64,000 bases of DNA from Flavobacterium sp. 1355 (GTDB lineage Bacteria; Bacteroidota; Bacteroidia; Flavobacteriales; Flavobacteriaceae): NCBI RefSeq assembly GCF_017833415.1, contig NZ_JAFICC010000003.1, forward strand, positions 186,001 through 250,000, written 5' to 3'. Both the position numbers and the translations under genes were made by a program. Position 1 is the first letter of the stretch. Every line of letters begins with the position of its first letter. Under the pieces are notes generated by a model. It ran no database searches, was not told the DNA's origin, and saw only the letters and a program-made list of their open reading frames with translations. Positions 1 to 10,165 of the stretch are shown here, in pieces.

Positions 1-481
1 CAATAGAAAGCGGCATTTCCTGAGATAAATTTCCTTTTGCTACCGAGGTGATTACGTGTGCAATCTCAATTGTTGGATGCACAAGATCTGATATCAGTGT
101 ATTTACCGAATCAACACAGGAACTCCATGAGCCTCTTGCTCCGTCCAGTGCAACACGGTTGGTTAATTTTCCTTGTTTACCGATGCTCTTACCAACTTTC
201 TGAAACTCAAAAACCATACGTTCGTTAAGATCGATAATTTCGTTTAAAGTGTCGCAAATGGATCTTTTTGTACCATTTTGATCGGTTGGAAAACGCTGTG
301 TAAAATTTCCGTTTTTTACTTTCAACAGAATTTTCAAAAATTCTGCATCTGTCAAAATCGATTCTTCTTCCTCTTCTTCTTTCTTCCTTTTTGTTTTCGG
401 AAGCTTTTCTCCAGCTACAACCGGAAGCACGATAACTGCGTCCTGATTCTCTTCGGCTTTATTTTTTTTAACTTTTTTCAT
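1..481 (-). CDS. HAMP-repeat sensor kinase, N-terminal part only (cut by window edge)
   Basis: Reading the minus strand from the ATG at 481 gives about 160 uninterrupted codons to the window edge. The first 40 residues are a Lys/Glu-rich, non-membrane leader. They are followed by two HAMP-like units: one around KNGNFTQRFP, and a second starting at VITSVAKGNLSQEMPLSI. Tandem HAMP units on a soluble start are typical of group III hybrid histidine kinases (the Nik1/osmosensor type), which carry HisKA, HATPase and receiver domains further on; those lie outside this window. It heads the same strand as the kinase and receiver genes to its right, with 80 bp between. That it is a kinase is inferred from the HAMP array; the catalytic part is not seen. 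Confidence 0.75.
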   Translation of the reverse strand, partial: MKKVKKNKAEENQDAVIVLPVVAGEKLPKTKRKKEEEEEESILTDAEFLKILLKVKNGNFTQRFPTDQNGTKRSICDTLNEIIDLNERMVFEFQKVGKSIGKQGKLTNRVALDGARGSWSSCVDSVNTLISDLVHPTIEIAHVITSVAKGNLSQEMPLSI

Positions 482-561
482 TTCTCAACTCTTTATCGAA
501 TGTTTAAAAAATCTGACACTTTTACAACTGCTTAAATTTGGTCAAGCAAAACCGGTATATT

Positions 562-993
562 TTAATTACTTGCGTCAAGTAATATTTTTCTCAAATGAAA
601 TTGCACAAAGGCATCCATAGAATCTGATCTTTTTGTGTTTTCAGTATAGTTGAGGGGTTTTATAATGTAACCTGAAATCCCCAGTTTTTCTGCCTCCGAC
701 CGATCGTTAATTTCTGAAGAAGTCGTCATTATAAAAACTTTTAAATGTTTAAGCTGCTCATCTTCCCTGATTACTTTCAAAAATTCAATTCCGTTCATTC
801 TGGGCATGTTAATATCCAACAGTACAACGTCTGGCCGTAAACCTACATTTGGGTCTCTTAAAAGTCTCAATGCCTCAATTCCGTTGTAAGCGGTGTGCAA
901 TTCATATTCACTTTCTATTTTCTTTAAAGATCTTTCTACACTTATTATATCGAGCTCGTCATCTTCAATAAGTAAAATTGTTGGTTTTTTCAT
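562..993 (-). CDS. single-domain response regulator (Rcp1/CheY-like)
   Basis: 143 residues forming one receiver domain with no output domain. Acidic pocket D11-D12, phospho-acceptor D60 in LLDINMP, Thr in FIMTTSSE near 90, and K112 in IIKP are all present. The C-terminal extension resembles Rcp1-type regulators that pair with phytochrome-like or CHASE-type kinases. It starts 4 bp after the stop of the kinase gene at 998-2440, so the two are surely co-transcribed and this is the likely phosphorylation target. How the signal is passed on is unknown because there is no DNA-binding domain. Confidence 0.92.
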   Translation of the reverse strand: MKKPTILLIEDDELDIISVERSLKKIESEYELHTAYNGIEALRLLRDPNVGLRPDVVLLDINMPRMNGIEFLKVIREDEQLKHLKVFIMTTSSEINDRSEAEKLGISGYIIKPLNYTENTKRSDSMDAFVQFHLRKILLDASN

Positions 994-997
994 AAAC

Positions 998-2440
998 TTA
1001 ATTATTTCTCCAGGTAAAGATAAACTCGGTACCTTTTCCTAATTCTGATTTAAGGGTAATATATTCCTGATGGTCATCAATTATTTTCTTTACAATCGCC
1101 AGTCCCACTCCTGTACTTTCTTCTTCATTTTGCTCCCGAAGCGTCTGAAATATTTCAAATATTTTCTGATGGTACTCGCGGGCGATTCCAATTCCATTAT
1201 CTTTTACAGAGAATTCATGAAAATGCATAAAAGTCTGACAGCTTATCTGAATTAATCCGTGATCATGTGGCGTGTATTTCACCGCATTACTAATGAGATT
1301 TGTAAATACCTGCTCTAATTTAATTCTTTCTGTAAATAAATTGGGAAGAGTCCCTATTTCCAGCCTAAAATTTCTGGGAACAATAGAATCTGCAATTTCA
1401 TGTACCATCGCATTTGTATCAATATATTCGGGAGAAGCTTTTACATTTAATCTTGCAAAATCAAGTAACCCATTGATAAGTGCTTCCATACGTTTTGTTT
1501 TCTGCGGAATAATTTTTAGATATCTTTTAAGTTCTGGTGACAATTCGTCTTCAAGATCTTCTTCTATCCAGCTGACCACATTATGAATACCGCGAATGGG
1601 TGCTTTAAGGTCATGAGAAACTACATACGCAAATTTATTAAGCTCGGCGTTTCTGTTTTTTAGTTCATGGATATTCTTGTCCAGCTTGCCCGACATCGTA
1701 TTTAGAGAAGTTGCCAATGCTGTCAGTTCATCATTTCTTGTATCTTTTACTATTGTAAAATTTCCTTTTGAGATATTTTCGGCAAGTCGAACCATTGATG
1801 TAATCCTTTTGTTTGTTACATACATTATAAACATGGTGCTCAGCATACCAACAGTTATCGTCAGCATAAGGAATATTAGCGAATAAGTTCTTGCATATCG
1901 TAATGATTCCAGCAACATATCAGTATGATGTTTCCTCCTTTTATATTCTATTCTGTCAAATCTTGTAAATTTTTTGGCTATATCGTCGTTTATCTTTTTT
2001 CCAACGTATTTTTTCAATGAACTCTCAAAAAGGTTCATGTATGCATCGGGCCTTTCTTTACGGGATTTTATGATTTGCTCAGAATAACGCTGCCAGCTGT
2101 TATGCATTAAACTTATAGAGTCTAAAATTGAACGCTGTGTGTTATTACTGCCAATGCGGATTTTCTGGTCTTTTATTAAATCCGGTACTTTTTTAAGTCC
2201 TGCAAAATAAGAATCAAGAAATGTCTTATCATCGGTGAGCAGGTATCCTCTAAAGGCGCTTTGCATTTCGATGATTGTTTTGTGTGTCTTATTAGAGTTA
2301 CGAATTATTTCTTCAGATTTCGCAAGAAACTGAGAATTGAGATATACCTTTTTTGACAGCCTGTAATTTGTATATGAATCTGCTACAGACAATAAAATTA
2401 CCAGCGTAAATGCAACAAGAATTTGAGTCGATAATTTCAT
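998..2440 (-). CDS. membrane sensor histidine kinase (CHASE3-like, HAMP, HisKA, HATPase)
   Basis: 480 residues. A first membrane helix (about 7-23) and a second (about 185-207) flank an extracytoplasmic helical domain of the CHASE3 type (contains the AFRGYLLTDD segment characteristic of that fold). A HAMP linker follows. The HisKA H-box VVSHDLKAPIRG has its phospho-accepting His at 276. The HATPase N-box NLISNAVKYTP and G-boxes DNGIGIA and GVGLAIVKKI complete a functional kinase. Histidine kinases of this build autophosphorylate and pass phosphate to a separate receiver; the receiver gene lies 4 bp downstream. The signal sensed cannot be told from sequence. Confidence 0.93.
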   Translation of the reverse strand: MKLSTQILVAFTLVILLSVADSYTNYRLSKKVYLNSQFLAKSEEIIRNSNKTHKTIIEMQSAFRGYLLTDDKTFLDSYFAGLKKVPDLIKDQKIRIGSNNTQRSILDSISLMHNSWQRYSEQIIKSRKERPDAYMNLFESSLKKYVGKKINDDIAKKFTRFDRIEYKRRKHHTDMLLESLRYARTYSLIFLMLTITVGMLSTMFIMYVTNKRITSMVRLAENISKGNFTIVKDTRNDELTALATSLNTMSGKLDKNIHELKNRNAELNKFAYVVSHDLKAPIRGIHNVVSWIEEDLEDELSPELKRYLKIIPQKTKRMEALINGLLDFARLNVKASPEYIDTNAMVHEIADSIVPRNFRLEIGTLPNLFTERIKLEQVFTNLISNAVKYTPHDHGLIQISCQTFMHFHEFSVKDNGIGIAREYHQKIFEIFQTLREQNEEESTGVGLAIVKKIIDDHQEYITLKSELGKGTEFIFTWRNN

Positions 2441-2580
2441 CTAAATAAAATTAAAAAGCATATCACAATCATAGGATTTTTGGTGTGGAATAAAAATAGT
2501 AAAAAAAATAAAATCTCAACTAATAATTTAAAGGGCAACAAAAGACAAACTTCTGTAGCTATAACCTTATAACATTTTTA

Positions 2581-2964
2581 CTAATCTGCTATAGTGTATT
2601 TACTCAAAATGCTCTTTAAGTCATTAAAATTATTTGGTTTTGAAATAAAATCCTGAGCGCCATAATCTTTGGCTTCATTGATAATGTAGTCCAGTTGCGA
2701 AGTGGAAAAAATAATAACCGGAATTTCTTTTAATTTTTCCTGTTTTTTAATTTCTGTCAAAAACTCAATACCGGACATTATAGGCATATTTAAGTCAAGA
2801 AATATAACATCAGGTGTAATTTCGTATTTCATCAGCCTTCTAAGTGCTTCTACAGGGTCGTATATCGCAGTATATTGGGCAGAAGAAATCTCTTCCAGTG
2901 CTTCCATGAACAATTCACAGTCATCACAATCATCATCGATCTGTAGTATATTTTTATAAATCAT
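2581..2964 (-). CDS. single-domain response regulator
   Basis: 127-residue stand-alone receiver domain. Acidic cluster D10-D12, phospho-acceptor D57 in FLDLNMP, Ser/Thr switch in IFSTSQ and Lys in ISKPNN. It resembles the regulator at 562-993 but is clearly diverged. It lies 140 bp upstream of the CHASE3-like kinase on the same strand, so it may belong to the same signalling set, though the gap could hold a separate promoter. No output domain, so it probably acts by protein-protein contact or in a phosphorelay. Function beyond that is not evident. Confidence 0.9.
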   Translation of the reverse strand: MIYKNILQIDDDCDDCELFMEALEEISSAQYTAIYDPVEALRRLMKYEITPDVIFLDLNMPIMSGIEFLTEIKKQEKLKEIPVIIFSTSQLDYIINEAKDYGAQDFISKPNNFNDLKSILSKYTIAD

Positions 2965-3506
2965 AAGTCAATCTTAAGTTTTAAATATAAAATCAAAGGA
3001 AAGCAAAAGCTTAACGGGTTTACCTTGTTCAGGATATCCTCAAGATTCTTAATAATATTCTAATGAAAAAAACTGGATTTTGATGACTCTTAAACGCTAA
3101 CAACGTTTCATCAACATATCAAATGTACTACTTTTTATTAGTTATTTTTCGTTGTTTCTTATTTATAATTGAAGCTTTTTATTATGCTTTTTAACAAATT
3201 TTATTTAAACTTTTTTCATTCAGGCATTAAAATTTTCACATATCAGAAACCTAAAACAACAGTAATATGGCAGACAAATTTATTATCCGAAATTCTGAAC
3301 AATTTATATAATTTCATTTCAGATTTATATTATTCACACTATACAAAAAATGCCTGAATTGTAGTTTGACAACTATCATTTTTTAGTATGCTGATAATTA
3401 TATAATTAGAAATATTAATTCTGTAAATAAAATCCTATTGATGATTTTAACTTTATCCTAAATCAGTTTTAGCCCAATCTCATTTTAATTTCAAAAAACA
3501 GACTTT
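2965..3506. other. intergenic region, no gene recognised
   Basis: A 542-bp, very AT-rich stretch between divergent genes. A 62-codon open frame at 3169-3357 is low-complexity (Phe/Leu/Ile-rich) and has no features of a gene. I see no strong inverted repeat, no tRNA-like fold and no clear TAnnTTTG promoter box here. Confidence 0.5.
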
Positions 3507-3989
3507 ATGGATATCTCTACTATTTTACAAATCTTAATAGTTTCAATTGCGGCAACTTCTGCCATGACATTCTTTAGCTATGCAGTGTCGGCTAGTTTTA
3601 GAGAACTATATAAAGAACCGGTTTTGCTGACTTTTTTGCTGGCACAATTAAAACTGGAATTGTCTGCCGGAACAAAGAAAATGCTGGCGTGGCTGATACA
3701 CTATATTATTGGACTTTTATTCGTAATAGGATATCATTTATTATGGGTTAATAACATTTTGCCCTTAACTGTTTTAACAGCGCTTTTGCTAGGTGCAATC
3801 AGCGGTATAATCGGTATTTTAGGCTGGGTAATCATGTTTAAGATCGCCAGATACAAACCGGCTATTGATTTTAAAGGTTACTACATCCAGCTGTTTTTTG
3901 CACATGTTATATTTGGGTTGGTTGCCGCAGCGGCTTATTATCTTTCACTAACTGTTTTATTATTAACCAATACTTATGTCACTATCTAA
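3507..3989 (+). CDS. integral membrane protein of unknown function, coupled to ligD
   Basis: 160 residues with four predicted membrane helices (about 5-27, 60-80, 84-110 and 128-155), a short basic loop RELYKEP after helix 1 and KIARYKP before helix 4. I do not recognise the family. Its 3' end overlaps the ligD start by 14 bp, so the two are translationally coupled and probably form one transcript. That linkage is the only clue to its role; there is no visible link to DNA repair in the protein itself. Confidence 0.8.
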   Translation: MDISTILQILIVSIAATSAMTFFSYAVSASFRELYKEPVLLTFLLAQLKLELSAGTKKMLAWLIHYIIGLLFVIGYHLLWVNNILPLTVLTALLLGAISGIIGILGWVIMFKIARYKPAIDFKGYYIQLFFAHVIFGLVAAAAYYLSLTVLLLTNTYVTI

Positions 3990-6573
3990 ATACAATCAGA
4001 AAAGAGATTTTAAACAAACTCAGGAACCAAAAGGTAAAATCGGAAAGTCGGCAAGTGAACTGATATTTGTGGTACAAAAACATGCAGCCTCACATTTGCA
4101 TTATGATTTCAGACTTGAGGTAAATGGCGTTCTCAAAAGCTGGGCAGTTCCCAAAGGTCCTTCTATGAATCCTGATGATAAGCGTCTGGCGATGATGGTT
4201 GAAGATCATCCTTACAGTTACAAAGATTTTGAAGGCAGTATTCCAGAGGGAAATTACGGTGCAGGAAATGTAATTGTATGGGATAACGGAACTTATACTC
4301 CTGCAGAAGAAACCAAATCGGCAGAAAAAACATTACTGGAAGGCATAAAAAAAGGACGCTTGAGTTTTATCCTAAAAGGAGAAAAATTAAAAGGAGAATT
4401 TTCTCTGGTTCAGTTAAAAGGCAAACAGGAAAACGCCTGGCTGTTAATTAAGAAAAAAGACAAATATGCCAACGATACTGATATATTAAAAAAAAACAAA
4501 TCGGTTTTGTCTAAAAGAACTCTCGAAGAGTTAGAAAAAAATACGCAAAAGATGGCAGAGGCGGACGAGAAAAAAACTGCTTCTGATAGTGAAGAAGATA
4601 AAGATGAAGAACATCATTCAGCTTCCGCTAAAAAGAAGCAGGCAAAAGTAGCTGCTGCGACAGAAAAAGCCGTTTTTCTAAAACCAATGCTGGCCAAAAC
4701 GACCGATAAAGCTTTTGATGACGAAGCATGGGTGTTCGAAAATAAATATGACGGATACAGGACAATTGCTGTAATTAATCCAAATGAAGTTCAGTTGTTT
4801 AGCAGAAATGAGCTTCCGTTTAATACTTATTTTGCGCCTGTGGCCGAAGATTTAAGAAGAGTTGATCATGTTGTGGTTTTAGATGGCGAAATTGTTGTAG
4901 AAGACGATGAAGGAAAAGCCGATTTTCAATTGCTTCAGAATTACATTAAAACAAAAAAAGGCAATTTAAAATATTATGTATTTGATTTACTTAATCTTGA
5001 CGGCAATAGTATAACAGAATTATCCTTATTGGAACGCAAAGAGTTACTCAAAATCCTTTTTAATAAATACCCTTTTACAAATGTGTTCTATTCGGAACAT
5101 TATAATGAAAAAGGCATAGCGCAATTTGAACTGGCTATTAAAAACAAAAGCGAAGGCATTATAGCCAAAAAAGCCAGCAGCACTTACTTACCTGATAAAC
5201 GAACCAATGACTGGTTAAAAATTAAAGTAAGCAATGTAGAAGAAGCAATTATTATTGGAGTTACGGAACCAAAAAATTCACGAAAATTCTTTGGCTCAAT
5301 ACTTCTTGGACAATATTATGGCAAAAGACTTCAGTTTATAGGAAAATGCGGTACCGGTTTTAACGACGAAACCTTAAAGGAATTGTACACCAAACTAAAA
5401 CCTCTTTTCGTTCAAAAATCACCTTTGGCAGAAAAAGTAAACCTCAGGGATAAAATTCAATGGGTAAAACCAAAATTAATTTGTCAGGTAAAATTCTCTG
5501 AATGGACACAGGACAAACATCTCAGACATCCTGTTTTTCTGGGTCTGCGAATAGATAAAAAAGCGAGTGAAGTGTTTGTACCCTCAAATACGGTAACTCC
5601 TCAACAATCAAAAAAAGAAATTATGGAAACTACAACCTCAACCAAAGAAACCAAAAATGATTTTGATTTAAAAATTGGCAAAACTACTTTGCATCTTACC
5701 AATCAAAACAAAATCTATTTTCCTGATGATAATATTACAAAAGGTGAAATTGTTCAATATTATAATGAAGTTTCAGAATTAATTCTGCCTTATCTCAAAG
5801 ACCGTCCGCAGTCTATGAATCGTTTTCCGAACGGAATCAATGGCCCGAGTTTTTACCAAAAAGATGTAGATGTTGATAAGATTCCGTCCTGGTTAAAAAC
5901 CAAAAAAGTGTTTTCAGAATCAAATGATGAATATTTAGATTATCTGCTTTGCAATGATAAACAAACTTTGCTGTATATGGCAAATTTGGGATGCATTGAT
6001 ATAAACCCGTGGAATTCGACCATAAAACATATTGAAAATCCGGACTGGCTTGTGATTGATATTGATCCCGAAAAAGAGGATTTTAAAGAAGTGGTAAAAA
6101 CGGCACTGACCGTAAAAGAAGTGATGGATGAGCTGGAAACTGAGTGTTACTGCAAAACATCGGGTGCAACCGGATTGCATGTATATATTCCGCTTGGTGC
6201 CCAATACGATTATGATACCATAAAAATCCTGGCCGAAATGATAGCTCATGAAGTACAGCAAAGACTTCCTGAAACTACCTCATTAGAGCGTACAATTAAG
6301 AAAAGAAACCACAAAATTTATATCGATTTTCTGCAAAACAGACGCGGACAAACTTTGGCAGCACCTTATTCTGTAAGACCAAAACCCGGCGCAACTGTTT
6401 CTACCCCGCTAAAATGGGAAGAAGTAAATGAAAAATTACATCCTTCACAATTTACTATCAAAAATGTCCTGAAACGTTTTGAAAAAACGGGTGATTTATG
6501 GCAGCCCGTTATTGGCAAAGGAGTAAATATTAAAAAGATTTTGCATAAACTCGAAAACCGAAAAGAAAGTTAA
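3976..6573 (+). CDS. ligD: ATP-dependent DNA ligase D (NHEJ, PE-ligase-polymerase)
   Basis: 865 residues with the full three-module build of bacterial LigD in the Pseudomonas order. The 3'-phosphoesterase module is at about 20-165 ([29 protein letters not shown]). An acidic/Lys linker spans about 185-230. The ligase module is at about 235-540, with adenylated Lys257 in ENKYDGYR and motif V LKIKV. The AEP-type polymerase/primase module is at about 565-860, with metal-binding D695 and D697 in VIDIDPEK. LigD repairs double-strand breaks with Ku by trimming, filling and sealing ends. It overlaps the upstream membrane protein gene and converges on ku, their last four bases overlapping (6570-6573). 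All catalytic motifs look intact. Confidence 0.97.
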   Translation: MSLSKYNQKRDFKQTQEPKGKIGKSASELIFVVQKHAASHLHYDFRLEVNGVLKSWAVPKGPSMNPDDKRLAMMVEDHPYSYKDFEGSIPEGNYGAGNVIVWDNGTYTPAEETKSAEKTLLEGIKKGRLSFILKGEKLKGEFSLVQLKGKQENAWLLIKKKDKYANDTDILKKNKSVLSKRTLEELEKNTQKMAEADEKKTASDSEEDKDEEHHSASAKKKQAKVAAATEKAVFLKPMLAKTTDKAFDDEAWVFENKYDGYRTIAVINPNEVQLFSRNELPFNTYFAPVAEDLRRVDHVVVLDGEIVVEDDEGKADFQLLQNYIKTKKGNLKYYVFDLLNLDGNSITELSLLERKELLKILFNKYPFTNVFYSEHYNEKGIAQFELAIKNKSEGIIAKKASSTYLPDKRTNDWLKIKVSNVEEAIIIGVTEPKNSRKFFGSILLGQYYGKRLQFIGKCGTGFNDETLKELYTKLKPLFVQKSPLAEKVNLRDKIQWVKPKLICQVKFSEWTQDKHLRHPVFLGLRIDKKASEVFVPSNTVTPQQSKKEIMETTTSTKETKNDFDLKIGKTTLHLTNQNKIYFPDDNITKGEIVQYYNEVSELILPYLKDRPQSMNRFPNGINGPSFYQKDVDVDKIPSWLKTKKVFSESNDEYLDYLLCNDKQTLLYMANLGCIDINPWNSTIKHIENPDWLVIDIDPEKEDFKEVVKTALTVKEVMDELETECYCKTSGATGLHVYIPLGAQYDYDTIKILAEMIAHEVQQRLPETTSLERTIKKRNHKIYIDFLQNRRGQTLAAPYSVRPKPGATVSTPLKWEEVNEKLHPSQFTIKNVLKRFEKTGDLWQPVIGKGVNIKKILHKLENRKES

Positions 6574-7340
6574 GACGATTTTTTCTTTTTCTCCAAACTG
6601 GCTTTTAGCATCTCCATTAAATCATCACTTTGTTTGTGAACGACTTTTAATTTAGGTGCTGAAGCTTTTTTGCCTTTTGCTTTATTTTTAATGATTTTCA
6701 AAAGCTTGTCTGTATATTCATCCTTAAACGCACTGATATCAAATTTTTCTGTAAGCTGTTCTATTAACTTTTCTGCCATATCCATTTCTTTTCCTTTTTT
6801 AGAAGCTTCAGGAAGTTTTATTTCTGATGTATCTCTGATTTCCTGCTCAAAACGAATTCGATTCAAAAGGATAAGGTTTTTATACGGTTTCAAAATAGCA
6901 AGACCTTCTTTGTTACGCATTACAAAGCTTGTTACCCCTACCTTTCCCGAAGCCTTAAGTGCATCTCTGAGCAAAGCATATGCTTTCATAGCGCCTTTGT
7001 CCGGCTCCAGATAATAAGGCTGTTCATAATAAATACTGTCTATTTCGTCTTCAGAAGCAAAACTTTGTATGTCAATGGTTTTTGTTTTATAAGCATCTGC
7101 TGCAGCAAAATCTTCTTCATCCAGAATTACATATTTATCGTCAATTCTATATCCTTTTACAATGTCTGAAAATGTGACTTCCTTACCTGTTTTTTCATTG
7201 ACTCTTTTGAATTTGATATTAGCGTGATCCGATTTATCCAGCATATCCATATCAAGACTGCTTTCCTGTACGGCAGAATATATTTTTATCGGAATATTAA
7301 TTAAACCAAAACTGATTGATCCTGTCCAAATTGATCTCAT
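6570..7340 (-). CDS. ku: non-homologous end-joining protein Ku
   Basis: 256 residues; the prokaryotic Ku core spans most of the protein, starting with the family signature [21 protein letters not shown]. Bacterial Ku forms a homodimeric ring on DNA ends and recruits LigD. The C-terminus is a short Lys-rich tail (ending EKKKKSS), common in Ku proteins that contact DNA or the ligase. It is encoded opposite ligD with overlapping 3' ends, a compact arrangement that makes antisense transcription between the two possible. Length is normal for the family. Confidence 0.96.
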   Translation of the reverse strand: MRSIWTGSISFGLINIPIKIYSAVQESSLDMDMLDKSDHANIKFKRVNEKTGKEVTFSDIVKGYRIDDKYVILDEEDFAAADAYKTKTIDIQSFASEDEIDSIYYEQPYYLEPDKGAMKAYALLRDALKASGKVGVTSFVMRNKEGLAILKPYKNLILLNRIRFEQEIRDTSEIKLPEASKKGKEMDMAEKLIEQLTEKFDISAFKDEYTDKLLKIIKNKAKGKKASAPKLKVVHKQSDDLMEMLKASLEKKKKSS

Positions 7341-7476
7341 GATTTTACTGTTTTTATATGAATTAATAATTTAAAAGCCAGACACTTTTAGATTCTAATA
7401 AAATTAATTCATACTAAGCCTCATCCATTTATATGATTACAAACTGATTATTACAAAACTTCAACAGAAAGGAATA

Positions 7477-7508
7477 AAAAAAGGGGACTGACTAATCAAT
7501 CCCCTTTT
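7477..7508 (-). terminator. Rho-independent terminator after the META lipoprotein gene
   Basis: AAAAGGGGA at 7479-7487 pairs with TCCCCTTTT at 7500-7508. Read on the minus strand the hairpin runs into a T-rich tract, so it terminates transcription of the gene at 7529-7963. Confidence 0.75.
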
Positions 7509-7528
7509 CTGATTTTAAAATCAAAATA

Positions 7529-7963
7529 TTATTTAGCTACTTTTTTAAACCTCATCATAGGAACATCGCCCATTATTAAATTTAGTTTTCCATCTTTATC
7601 AATAGAGTAACTTGTTGTTTTCTTGATTTGCTGTAAAAATTGCTGTTCTCCTCCACCTTCACAAAACATCATTGTAGCTGGTCCCGGCTCTCCAAAAGTC
7701 AACGATTTTCCGGTTAGGGTAAATGGTGCGCTATATCCGTTGCAGCCACTATTACCATGTACGTTTTTTTCTTTTTCATCAAAAGTAATTTGTGGTTTTT
7801 TATCCGGATATAATCCTTCAAAAGCAATTCTTGGTCCCGAAATATAGTCCAGTTCCCAGGTAGTACCATAAATACCAGCGTCACTTTTAGAATCTTTAGT
7901 TGCCATACAGGAATTTAGTAATAACGTTGAAATAGAAAGAATAGCAATTATATACTTTTTCAT
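7529..7963 (-). CDS. META-domain (HslJ-like) lipoprotein
   Basis: 144 residues from the ATG at 7963, preferred over a further upstream start because it begins a clean lipoprotein signal: MKKYIIAILSISTLLLNSC, with lipidated Cys at 19. The mature part is a META domain (WELDYISGP, GNSGCNGYSAPF, FGEPGPATMMFCEGG), the fold of HslJ and related envelope stress proteins, whose biochemical activity is unsettled. Two conserved Cys (in GCNGY and FCEGG) could form a disulfide. It is followed by a strong terminator at 7477-7508. Probably envelope-associated; precise role unknown. Confidence 0.88.
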   Translation of the reverse strand: MKKYIIAILSISTLLLNSCMATKDSKSDAGIYGTTWELDYISGPRIAFEGLYPDKKPQITFDEKEKNVHGNSGCNGYSAPFTLTGKSLTFGEPGPATMMFCEGGGEQQFLQQIKKTTSYSIDKDGKLNLIMGDVPMMRFKKVAK

Positions 7964-8069
7964 AAATGTCTTTTTAATATTAATAAAATTAGTTTTCGAG
8001 ATTAAAGTTACCAATTAACTTTGAAAAAGCATTTTTTAAATCATCATATTTAACATAAACTTCAAATAG

Positions 8070-8456
8070 CTAGTCCCATTTGTTAGTTGTCGAAACAGCA
8101 TATTTTCCTGCACCTGTAAAAAATAATGCGACTGCCCCTAATATATAGAGCATTAGCAATTCGAGGGCATAACCTCCGTGGTCACTGATAGAAAAAATAT
8201 CCTGAGCATGCGCAACAGCAATTGCCACGATACAGTTAACAGCAAAAACCAAAGAAGCAATTTTAGTACGCCAGCCCAATAAAATAGCCAACGGAGCCAA
8301 AACTTCACCAATATAAACTGCATAACCGATTACTCCCATATTTTCGGTTAAAAATGAAATTCCGTGCAGTATTTTTGCCACTCCATGAAAAAGCATTAAA
8401 CCTCCAATGCTGATACGTAAAACTAGTAATCCAATGTCTGTGTTTTTTGAAATCAT
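8070..8456 (-). CDS. DoxX family membrane protein
   Basis: 128 residues from the ATG at 8456, chosen because the family conserved part begins there (MISKNTDIGLLVLRISIGGLMLFHGVAK). Four membrane helices; the segment LLFHG..K and the RTKIASLVFA stretch are typical of DoxX/YphA-like proteins. Members are linked to oxidative and thiol stress in other bacteria, often as membrane partners of redox enzymes, but the reaction is uncertain. The gene is single, downstream of the repeat element at 8545-8654. Confidence 0.88.
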   Translation of the reverse strand: MISKNTDIGLLVLRISIGGLMLFHGVAKILHGISFLTENMGVIGYAVYIGEVLAPLAILLGWRTKIASLVFAVNCIVAIAVAHAQDIFSISDHGGYALELLMLYILGAVALFFTGAGKYAVSTTNKWD

Positions 8457-8544
8457 AATAATCTGTTTTTGGTTATTAATTAAAATTAGGTTTGTGATGC
8501 AACTAAAATACAATTTTTATTTTACGAATCAGTTTAAATTATCA

Positions 8545-8654
8545 GGAGCTATTTCCTGCTATCCGCTGTATCTTTTGTGGTTCCCGAAGCCTCGGGACTA
8601 CCACAAAAGGATGCCGCTACTATCAGGGCTAGGGCACTCATTTTCATAAGAAGT
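8545..8654. repeat. dispersed hairpin element, copy 1
   Basis: About 90 bp matching the element at 41869-41958: AGCT.TTTCCTGCT, CGCT.TATCTTTTGTGGT, ACCACAAAAGGATG, CGCT.C.ATCAGGGCTAGGG in the same order and orientation. The core folds as TTTTGTGGT / ACCACAAAA around an inner TCCCGA-AGCC-TCGGGA hairpin. The element ends about 20 bp beyond the stop codon of the minus-strand PepSY gene, and a weaker similarity (ATAAGAAG..TTA) reaches the stop itself. Confidence 0.8.
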
Positions 8655-9770
8655 TTAAGCTAAAACCTGCTTCACCTTAGCTTTCTTAGACTTTTTCTTC
8701 CCTTTATTCCACCAAATAATAAATCCGGTTATCGGCAGCGATGCACCGATCAAACTCACAATACTCCAGATTATTTTCCCGCCAGGACCAAAAAAAGCTC
8801 CGGTATGCAAATCATAATTACTGGCTTCATATACATCTGCAGCAGTATTATTTTTATAAAGTTTCGTTCTTAATAACTCGCCCGTTTTTCCATCAAAGAA
8901 AATAGTATTCTGATTTCTTGCCGTCGCCCATTTATTTGGATAAATCAATCTTAATCTAAGCTCTCCGGTTTTTCTAACAGAAAATGTTATTGAAGATGCT
9001 CCCGGGTATTTTGAGTCTGCGCTTTCATAAATACGATTATATCGCACCGGAATAGTTGTAGAATCAATCTTTGCAGTATTTACAGCCTCGTCACCTTTTT
9101 GCAGTTTTGATCCTGTTAGAAAACTGACTGCTTTTTTAGAGCCGTCAAATGCAAAATAAGTTCCAGAGAAAGCAATAAGGAGCAAAAATATCGAAGCATA
9201 AAATCCTAAAACCTGATGCAGATCGTAGTTGACTCTTTTAAAAGAACCACTCCATTTTATTTTAAGCGATTGTCTAACCAGCCTCATCTGGTTTGGAAAC
9301 CATAATATAAGTCCCGTAATCAAAATAATCAGGAAAATAACAACCGACCAGCCCTGAATAAATTCACCTACATCTCCCAGCAATAAAGTACGGTGTATTT
9401 CCAGAACGGTATTGAGCCAGTCTGCACTTTTTTGGTTAACAAGATTTCCATTATAGGGATTAAAATAATAAGTCTTTTTCTTTTTATTTGAAATCTGAAC
9501 CGTAGCGTTTGGTTCTTCCTTATTTATTTTTATTGCAGTTATCTTCTGCTTTGGTTCCTCATGTTGGTAACGTTCTATAATAGATTGCAAACCAACAAAA
9601 GGTTTGGCCTCTACAGGAACATGCAGATACTCTTTTTGTGTAAAATCACGAATTTCCTCTTCAAAAACATACAGAAATCCAGTTATACTAACTATAAAAA
9701 CAATGAGGCCCGATGCTAAACCGAGCCACAAATGTATTTGCCTTATTGCTTTCTTAAATCCTTTGGTCAT
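8655..9770 (-). CDS. PepSY-associated transmembrane protein
   Basis: 371 residues: N-terminal helix (about 15-35) in IHLWLGLASGLIVFIVSITGFLYVFEEE, an extracytoplasmic PepSY-type region, helices at about 140-160 and 190-210, and a final helix near 335-355. The HLWLG start and DLHQVLGFYASI repeat are hallmarks of PepSY_TM proteins. Many sit beside siderophore receptors and are thought to act as inner-membrane ferric-siderophore reductases; conserved His in these helices fits heme or metal binding. No receptor gene is adjacent here, so the iron link is inference. A CAAATGTA motif at 9787-9794 is a candidate -7 box on its strand. Confidence 0.88.
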   Translation of the reverse strand: MTKGFKKAIRQIHLWLGLASGLIVFIVSITGFLYVFEEEIRDFTQKEYLHVPVEAKPFVGLQSIIERYQHEEPKQKITAIKINKEEPNATVQISNKKKKTYYFNPYNGNLVNQKSADWLNTVLEIHRTLLLGDVGEFIQGWSVVIFLIILITGLILWFPNQMRLVRQSLKIKWSGSFKRVNYDLHQVLGFYASIFLLLIAFSGTYFAFDGSKKAVSFLTGSKLQKGDEAVNTAKIDSTTIPVRYNRIYESADSKYPGASSITFSVRKTGELRLRLIYPNKWATARNQNTIFFDGKTGELLRTKLYKNNTAADVYEASNYDLHTGAFFGPGGKIIWSIVSLIGASLPITGFIIWWNKGKKKSKKAKVKQVLA

Positions 9771-10037
9771 AATTTATAATAAAGTCCAAATGTAAATAAT
9801 ATCGACTAAATGACTAACCGAAAACATCTGGAAGTGTTAATTTTTTCCAACGCATTTCCCATTAAGTTAGATTTTAAAATGGTATGTTAAAAAAATAAAC
9901 TTCAAAAAGCTTCATTTAAATTATGACAAACTTGTATTTGTCTCCTTATAAAATCCAATCATAACAGCACTTCACAGTTATTAATGCGCTCAATTCTGTA
10001 GTTAATATGAAAATAAAAAACACAACTTTTTATTTAA

Positions 10038-10069
10038 AATATTCTTTCAAAATTAATTGAAAGAATATT
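10038..10069. promoter_or_regulatory. 13-bp perfect inverted repeat upstream of the collar genes
   Basis: AATATTCTTTCAA at 10038-10050 and its exact complement at 10057-10069, separated by six bases. It could be an operator or an RNA hairpin; it lacks the T-tract of a good terminator. Confidence 0.5.
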
Positions 10070-10165
10070 CCAACAAATAAAGAGTTAAAATCAGGTATAA
10101 ATACTCGCCCTCAAAATCAAGTCTTTAGCTAATTTTGTTAAAGTAAAAGCTTACAAATAACCCTG

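Noticed and set aside
3169..3357. 62-codon open frame in the 3-kb gap
   Set aside because: Low-complexity AT-rich translation, no recognisable start context or domain.
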